Assembly (NCBI GenBank): GCA_020249265.1
Contig: JADCGA010000011.1
Coordinates: forward strand, 186,001 to 250,000
Length of the DNA stretch: 64,000 bases
DNA from: Roseomonas sp.
GTDB taxonomy: Bacteria > Pseudomonadota > Alphaproteobacteria > Acetobacterales > Acetobacteraceae
Direction of reading: 5' to 3'
Of the stretch, positions 60,417 through 64,000 are shown one piece after another. A program made the position numbers and the translations under genes. The stretch's first letter is position 1. Every line of letters starts with the position of its first letter. The notes under the pieces were generated by a model, which saw only the letters and a program-made list of their open reading frames with translations, made no database searches and was not told the DNA's origin.

Positions 60417-61979
60417 ATGTATGATGTGATCGTGGTGGGTGCAGGTTCATCGGGCGCGGCTTTGGCAGCACGGCTTTCTGAAGATTCGCATCGGCGCGTC
60501 CTGCTGCTTGAAGCGGGGCGCGATTGGCGCGCAGCGGAAGCGCCGCCCGAACTCCGCAGCCCGAATATCGTGCCCTTCATGCATGACCCGAAGCACCAGG
60601 CCACCTGGCAATGGCCAGGGCTGATGACGCGGCGCACCCGCACCCAGGCATCGAAATTCTATTGGCGCGGCAGGGCACTTGGCGGTTCTTCCGCCGTCAA
60701 TGCGCAAATCGCCATTCGCGGCGTGCCAGCCGCTTTCGATGCCTGGGCGGAAGCCGGGTGTGAGGGTTGGTCCGCCGCCGAGGTCATGCCAATTTTCGAT
60801 GTTATTGAAGATGATGCAAATTACGGCACACCCGGCAAACGCCAAGGCGGCCCAATTCCCGTGTGGCGCATGCCGGAAGAAAACTGGGGCGCGGTTGATT
60901 GCGCGCTGCGCGATGCCGCGCGACTTGCAGGTTATCCCGTGAAGCCTGATCTGAATGCCCCGGACGGCGAGGGGCTTTCCTGCAACCCGATCAATCTGCG
61001 GCATGGCCAGCGCGTGACGACCAATGATGGCTATCTGGAACCAGCGCGCGGGCGTGCGAACCTCACCATTCGCGGCGATGCTTTGGTGGATCGCGTGATC
61101 TTCGAAGGGCGCCGCGCTGCCGGTGTGCGGGTGCGTTTCGGCGCGGGTGCTTTTGAAGACATCAAGGCGCGCGAAGTGGTGCTTTGCGCCGGCGCCATCC
61201 ATAGCCCCTGCATTTTGATGCGCAGCGGCATCGGTTCCGCCACGGCCTTGCAAGCCTTGGGCATTACCATTCTGTATGATGCGCCTGCTGTCGGGCAGCA
61301 TTTCATGGATCACCCGATCCTGCGCGCAAGCCTTGCCTTGAAACATCACTTTCGCGCTGAAGGTGCCGATGCGCGCCATACCAATTGCTGCCTCACTTAC
61401 AGCAGCAAGCTCGGCGGCGGGGGTGAGCGTGACATGATCATCATCGCTTATAATCATCGTGGCCTGGCCGAAGGCGGCGTGGCACCCAATGGCGGCATTG
61501 GCGTGGCACTTTATGATGCGCTGTCGCGTGGTGAAGTGCGTTTGGCTTCCGCCGATCCTGATGTACAGCCGGTGGTGGAAGAAAATATGCTGGACCATCC
61601 GGCGGACCGGCTGCGGATGCGTGCTGGCGTGCGACGCCTTGCGAAGCTTTGCGCCTTAGCGCCGGTAGCTGATATCGCGGACGCCATCACCTTTGGCGAA
61701 ACCGCGCTTACCATGGCGGAAGCCGCCGCGCTTTCGGATGATGCGCTGGATCAGATCATGCTTGATCAGGCAGGCGATATCCAGCACGCCGCCGGCACTT
61801 GCCGCATGACCGCGCATGAGGACCCGCGCGGTGTGGTTGACCCTGATCTGAAGGTGCGCGGTGTGGAAGGGCTCCGCATCGCAGATGCTTCCATCATGCC
61901 AAGTGATTGCCGCGCCAATCTGCATTTCACCTGTGTGATGATTGGTGAAGCGGCGGCGCGGCGGATGCGCGCGGTTTGA
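60417..61979 (+). CDS. GMC family FAD-dependent oxidoreductase
   Basis: A 520-residue glucose-methanol-choline oxidoreductase. The FAD dinucleotide fold is at the start (DVIVVGAGSSGAALAARLSED, GxGxxG at 8-13). GRALGGSSAVNAQIAIRG is GMC signature 1 and GAIHSPCILMRSGIG is signature 2. The C-terminal HAAGTCRM and NLHFTCVMIGEAAARRM carry the catalytic His pair. Typical members oxidise alcohols such as choline; here the substrate is unknown. GAGG lies eight bases before ATG 60417. An in-frame TTG at 60390 is less likely. Confidence 0.92.
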   Translation: MYDVIVVGAGSSGAALAARLSEDSHRRVLLLEAGRDWRAAEAPPELRSPNIVPFMHDPKHQATWQWPGLMTRRTRTQASKFYWRGRALGGSSAVNAQIAIRGVPAAFDAWAEAGCEGWSAAEVMPIFDVIEDDANYGTPGKRQGGPIPVWRMPEENWGAVDCALRDAARLAGYPVKPDLNAPDGEGLSCNPINLRHGQRVTTNDGYLEPARGRANLTIRGDALVDRVIFEGRRAAGVRVRFGAGAFEDIKAREVVLCAGAIHSPCILMRSGIGSATALQALGITILYDAPAVGQHFMDHPILRASLALKHHFRAEGADARHTNCCLTYSSKLGGGGERDMIIIAYNHRGLAEGGVAPNGGIGVALYDALSRGEVRLASADPDVQPVVEENMLDHPADRLRMRAGVRRLAKLCALAPVADIADAITFGETALTMAEAAALSDDALDQIMLDQAGDIQHAAGTCRMTAHEDPRGVVDPDLKVRGVEGLRIADASIMPSDCRANLHFTCVMIGEAAARRMRAV

Positions 61980-62015
61980 AAATGCACTGAAAAAGACCCT
62001 CAATGAAAAAAGCGC

Positions 62016-63752
62016 TCAGCCCCGCGCCTTCTCAATAAGCTGTCCTTCTTCCACGCGCAAAATACGGTCATGGAAGCGTGCCACTGCCGGGCGATGCGCA
62101 ATGGAAACCATGGTCAGCCCAGGCAGTGCGCGCTTCAGCCTTTCATACATGGCTTCCTCCGCTTCCGGGTCCAGGCTTGCGGTGGCTTCATCCAGGAAAA
62201 GCCAATCCGGGCGCTGCAAAAAAGCGCGGGCGAAGGAAAGCCGTTGCTGTTCGCCGCCCGAAAGTCTTTGGCCCCAGCTATCAGCTTCATCCAAGCGCGC
62301 CGCGAAATGGCCAAGCCCCGCTTCATTGAGCGCGGCAAGAACTTCAGCATCGCTGAAGCGCACCTCATCCTCCGGGTAGCAAACGGCGCGCTTAAAGGTA
62401 CCAAGCGGCAGATAAGGGCGTTGCGGCAGAAACAGAACGCGCGCATTCTGTGGCAGTGAAATACTGCCGCTGCCAAAGGGCCAAATGCCGGCAATGGCGC
62501 GAAACAGCGTGGATTTGCCTGAACCCGAAGGGCCAGTGATCAGCACCGCTTCGCCTGGCGTGCCCGTCATCTGTGCGCCGCTCAGCAACACGCGCCCATC
62601 AGGCAGTGAGAGTGTAATATCTCTCAACGTAAGCTCGTTCGCTGTAGCCTTGCCTGAACGCGGCCCGCCATCCGCTTCACGTGCCTTGGCGACGGCCTGG
62701 GTAAAGCCGGAAAGCCGTTCAACTGTGGCGCGCCATTCGGTCAGACGCGCGTAATTCTCAACAAACCAGGAAAGCGCGCCTTGCACCTGGCCAAAGGCGC
62801 TGCTGGTTTGAATCAAGCCACCAAGCGGCATACGCCCCGCGAAATAAGCCGGCGCCGCAACCACAATCGGGAAGATGGACGCCACCTGCCCATAGCCCGC
62901 GGTGAAGAAAGTCAGGCGCTTGGTGGCGCGCATGATGTCCCACCAATTCAGCATCAACTTGCTAAAGCGCTGCGTGAGGCCGCGTTTCTCATCAGCCTCC
63001 CCACCATAGAGCGCGACACCTTCGGTATTCTCGCGAAAGCGCACCAAGGCATAGCGGAAATCCGCTTCCAACCGCTGCTGGTTGAAATTGAGCGTGATCA
63101 GCGGCCGCCCAATCAAATGCGCAAGCCAAGTGCCCAGCAGCGCATAGACCAGCGCGACCCAGACCATATAGCCAGGAATTTCGACGCCAAACACAGTGAT
63201 GGATCCGGAAAGGGACCATAACACCAGAATGAAGGACCCAAGTGTCACGATGGAATTGATCAAGCCAATGCCGAGCGAAAGTGTGTCTTCAACAAAAAGC
63301 CTTGTATCATCGGCGATGCGCTGATCCGGATTATCCGTATAGGGATCGGTCAAGGCCATCCGGTAATAGGCGCGATCAGAAAGCCATTCGGTCAGATACA
63401 CATCCGTCAGCCAGCGCCGCCAACGCATTTGCAGGGCCTGGCGCAGATAAAGCTGATACACTGCGATCAGAATATAAAGTGCCGCTACAAGCACAAAGCC
63501 CGGCAGTAGCCCCTCAGCTTCTGTGCGATGCCAGCTGAAAAGCAGCGCGATGAAGCCATCCCAATCCTTATTCTCCAGTGTATTGTAGAAGGCGCGCTGC
63601 CAGAAAGTGAGCAGCACTGTCATGCCCACCAGTGAAAGATTGAGCGTGATCACCACCGCCAGCAGCAAGCGCGCGCGCCAGCGCTCCTCACTCCGCCAAA
63701 AGGGGGCGATTAGCGCCCAGGCTTCGGCAATGAAGGTGACAATCCAGCGCAT
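62016..63752 (-). CDS. ABC transporter ATP-binding/permease protein (SbmA/BacA/YddA-like)
   Basis: A 578-residue fused permease-ATPase of the SbmA/BacA-YddA (ABCD-like) family. The N-terminal part (about 1-320) has about six hydrophobic segments and the family traits AFYNTLENKDWDGFIALLF and WRRWLTDVYLTEWLSDRAYYRM. The ATPase part has GPSGSGKST, LSGGEQQR and LFLDEATASLDPEAEEAMY. Relatives import peptides or fatty-acyl-type cargo, and BacA-like members affect lipid A. ATG 63752 starts at RWIVTF; the longer frame to 63845 is unsupported. It lies ten bases after the DUF1499 stop, suggesting an operon. Confidence 0.88.
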   Translation of the reverse strand: MRWIVTFIAEAWALIAPFWRSEERWRARLLLAVVITLNLSLVGMTVLLTFWQRAFYNTLENKDWDGFIALLFSWHRTEAEGLLPGFVLVAALYILIAVYQLYLRQALQMRWRRWLTDVYLTEWLSDRAYYRMALTDPYTDNPDQRIADDTRLFVEDTLSLGIGLINSIVTLGSFILVLWSLSGSITVFGVEIPGYMVWVALVYALLGTWLAHLIGRPLITLNFNQQRLEADFRYALVRFRENTEGVALYGGEADEKRGLTQRFSKLMLNWWDIMRATKRLTFFTAGYGQVASIFPIVVAAPAYFAGRMPLGGLIQTSSAFGQVQGALSWFVENYARLTEWRATVERLSGFTQAVAKAREADGGPRSGKATANELTLRDITLSLPDGRVLLSGAQMTGTPGEAVLITGPSGSGKSTLFRAIAGIWPFGSGSISLPQNARVLFLPQRPYLPLGTFKRAVCYPEDEVRFSDAEVLAALNEAGLGHFAARLDEADSWGQRLSGGEQQRLSFARAFLQRPDWLFLDEATASLDPEAEEAMYERLKRALPGLTMVSIAHRPAVARFHDRILRVEEGQLIEKARG

Positions 63753-63762
63753 GGCGCGGCGC

Positions 63763-64000
63763 CTAGCCCGCGCGCAGCGCTGCTTCCAGCGCTTCAAGCC
63801 AAGCCATGACGCGCGCGCGATTGACGCCCATATCCGACCAGCCAATCAGGCTGCGCGAATAGAGCCAAAGCCCGGTGCCGCCCGCAACGGGTGCTGCTTC
63901 TGCCACAACAATATCCGGGTAATTCATCAGCGCGCTGCGCACCACCCATTGCGCCTGGTTGCGCGCCGGAAAGCGCGCGAGGGGAAAGGTGCGCGGCATG
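63763..64000 (-). CDS. DUF1499 protein (C-terminal part; continues beyond window)
   Basis: The frame stays open to the right edge, so only the end of this gene is visible. The conserved DUF1499 segments are present: AQWVVRSALMNYPDIVVAEAAP, LWLYSRSLIGWSDMGVNRARVMAWLEALE. Family members are usually 110-150 residues, so about 40-70 N-terminal residues are missing from this window. The function of DUF1499 is unknown; it is probably co-transcribed with the ABC transporter downstream. Confidence 0.75.
   Translation of the reverse strand, partial: MPRTFPLARFPARNQAQWVVRSALMNYPDIVVAEAAPVAGGTGLWLYSRSLIGWSDMGVNRARVMAWLEALEAALRAG

Noticed and set aside
60447-61598. 383-codon minus-strand open frame inside the GMC gene
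   Set aside because: Antisense shadow of a full-length GMC oxidoreductase.

Overview
The window is a dense, GC-rich chromosomal segment from an alphaproteobacterium. The gene content fits Rhodospirillales/Acetobacteraceae best: a HisZ-type histidine pathway, a ChvG-like kinase, glnE, a YhdP/AsmA-like giant, and several orphan Bug (TctC-type) binding proteins. The family assignment is inference. I see no phage, insertion sequence, CRISPR array, rRNA or tRNA. No gap between genes exceeds about 200 bases. Many neighbouring genes overlap by 1-4 bases (ATGA, GTGA, TAATG, TGATG), so translational coupling is a recurring theme.

Layout. 0-4.4 kb: the end of a dihydropyrimidinase-like gene, a cupin/YqgE pair, hisF-hisE (HisE carries a long Lys/Ala-rich N-terminal tail), then bcp. 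4.4-10.6 kb: glnE divergent from a YhdP-like envelope protein. 10.6-21 kb: serC-serA (serine synthesis) with a possible serC-type RNA leader, purB, two tandem TerC proteins, hisZ-purA and an ABC-F ATPase. 21-24.5 kb: M17 aminopeptidase, MarR-like regulator, YdcF protein and a glycine-zipper lipoprotein. 24.5-31.7 kb: a catabolic-looking section with hydA, a 94-residue unknown and a COG0523 GTPase in overlapping array, an orphan form-II CoxL-like molybdenum hydroxylase subunit, and two Bug proteins.

31.7-35.3 kb is an arsenate-resistance operon: a fused ArsR-ArsC protein, an ArsJ-partner GAPDH, ArsJ, and a flavodoxin-like fourth gene. A clean palindrome sits just upstream of the fusion gene. 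35.3-40.2 kb is an overlapping trio (threonine-synthase-like PLP enzyme, M81 protein, DSD1-type aldolase) divergent from an M20 deacylase. 40.2-49.3 kb: universal stress protein, a short OpgH, another Bug protein, an orphan ChvG-like kinase, DUF805, HAD phosphatase, hemH, secB and lolA. 49.3-54.8 kb: CMD protein, DUF2272 lipoprotein, old yellow enzyme, SelO, NfuA and a RutE-like nitroreductase. 54.9-61.9 kb: trpB-trpA followed by a CoA transferase, an alpha/beta hydrolase, a TPR protein and a GMC oxidoreductase. The right edge holds an SbmA/YddA-type ABC transporter and the end of a DUF1499 gene.

The best candidates for undescribed biology are the ArsR-ArsC fusion, whose sensor half has no cysteine; the hydA/orf94/COG0523 trio; the HisE tail; and the PLP enzyme/M81/DSD1/M20 cluster.
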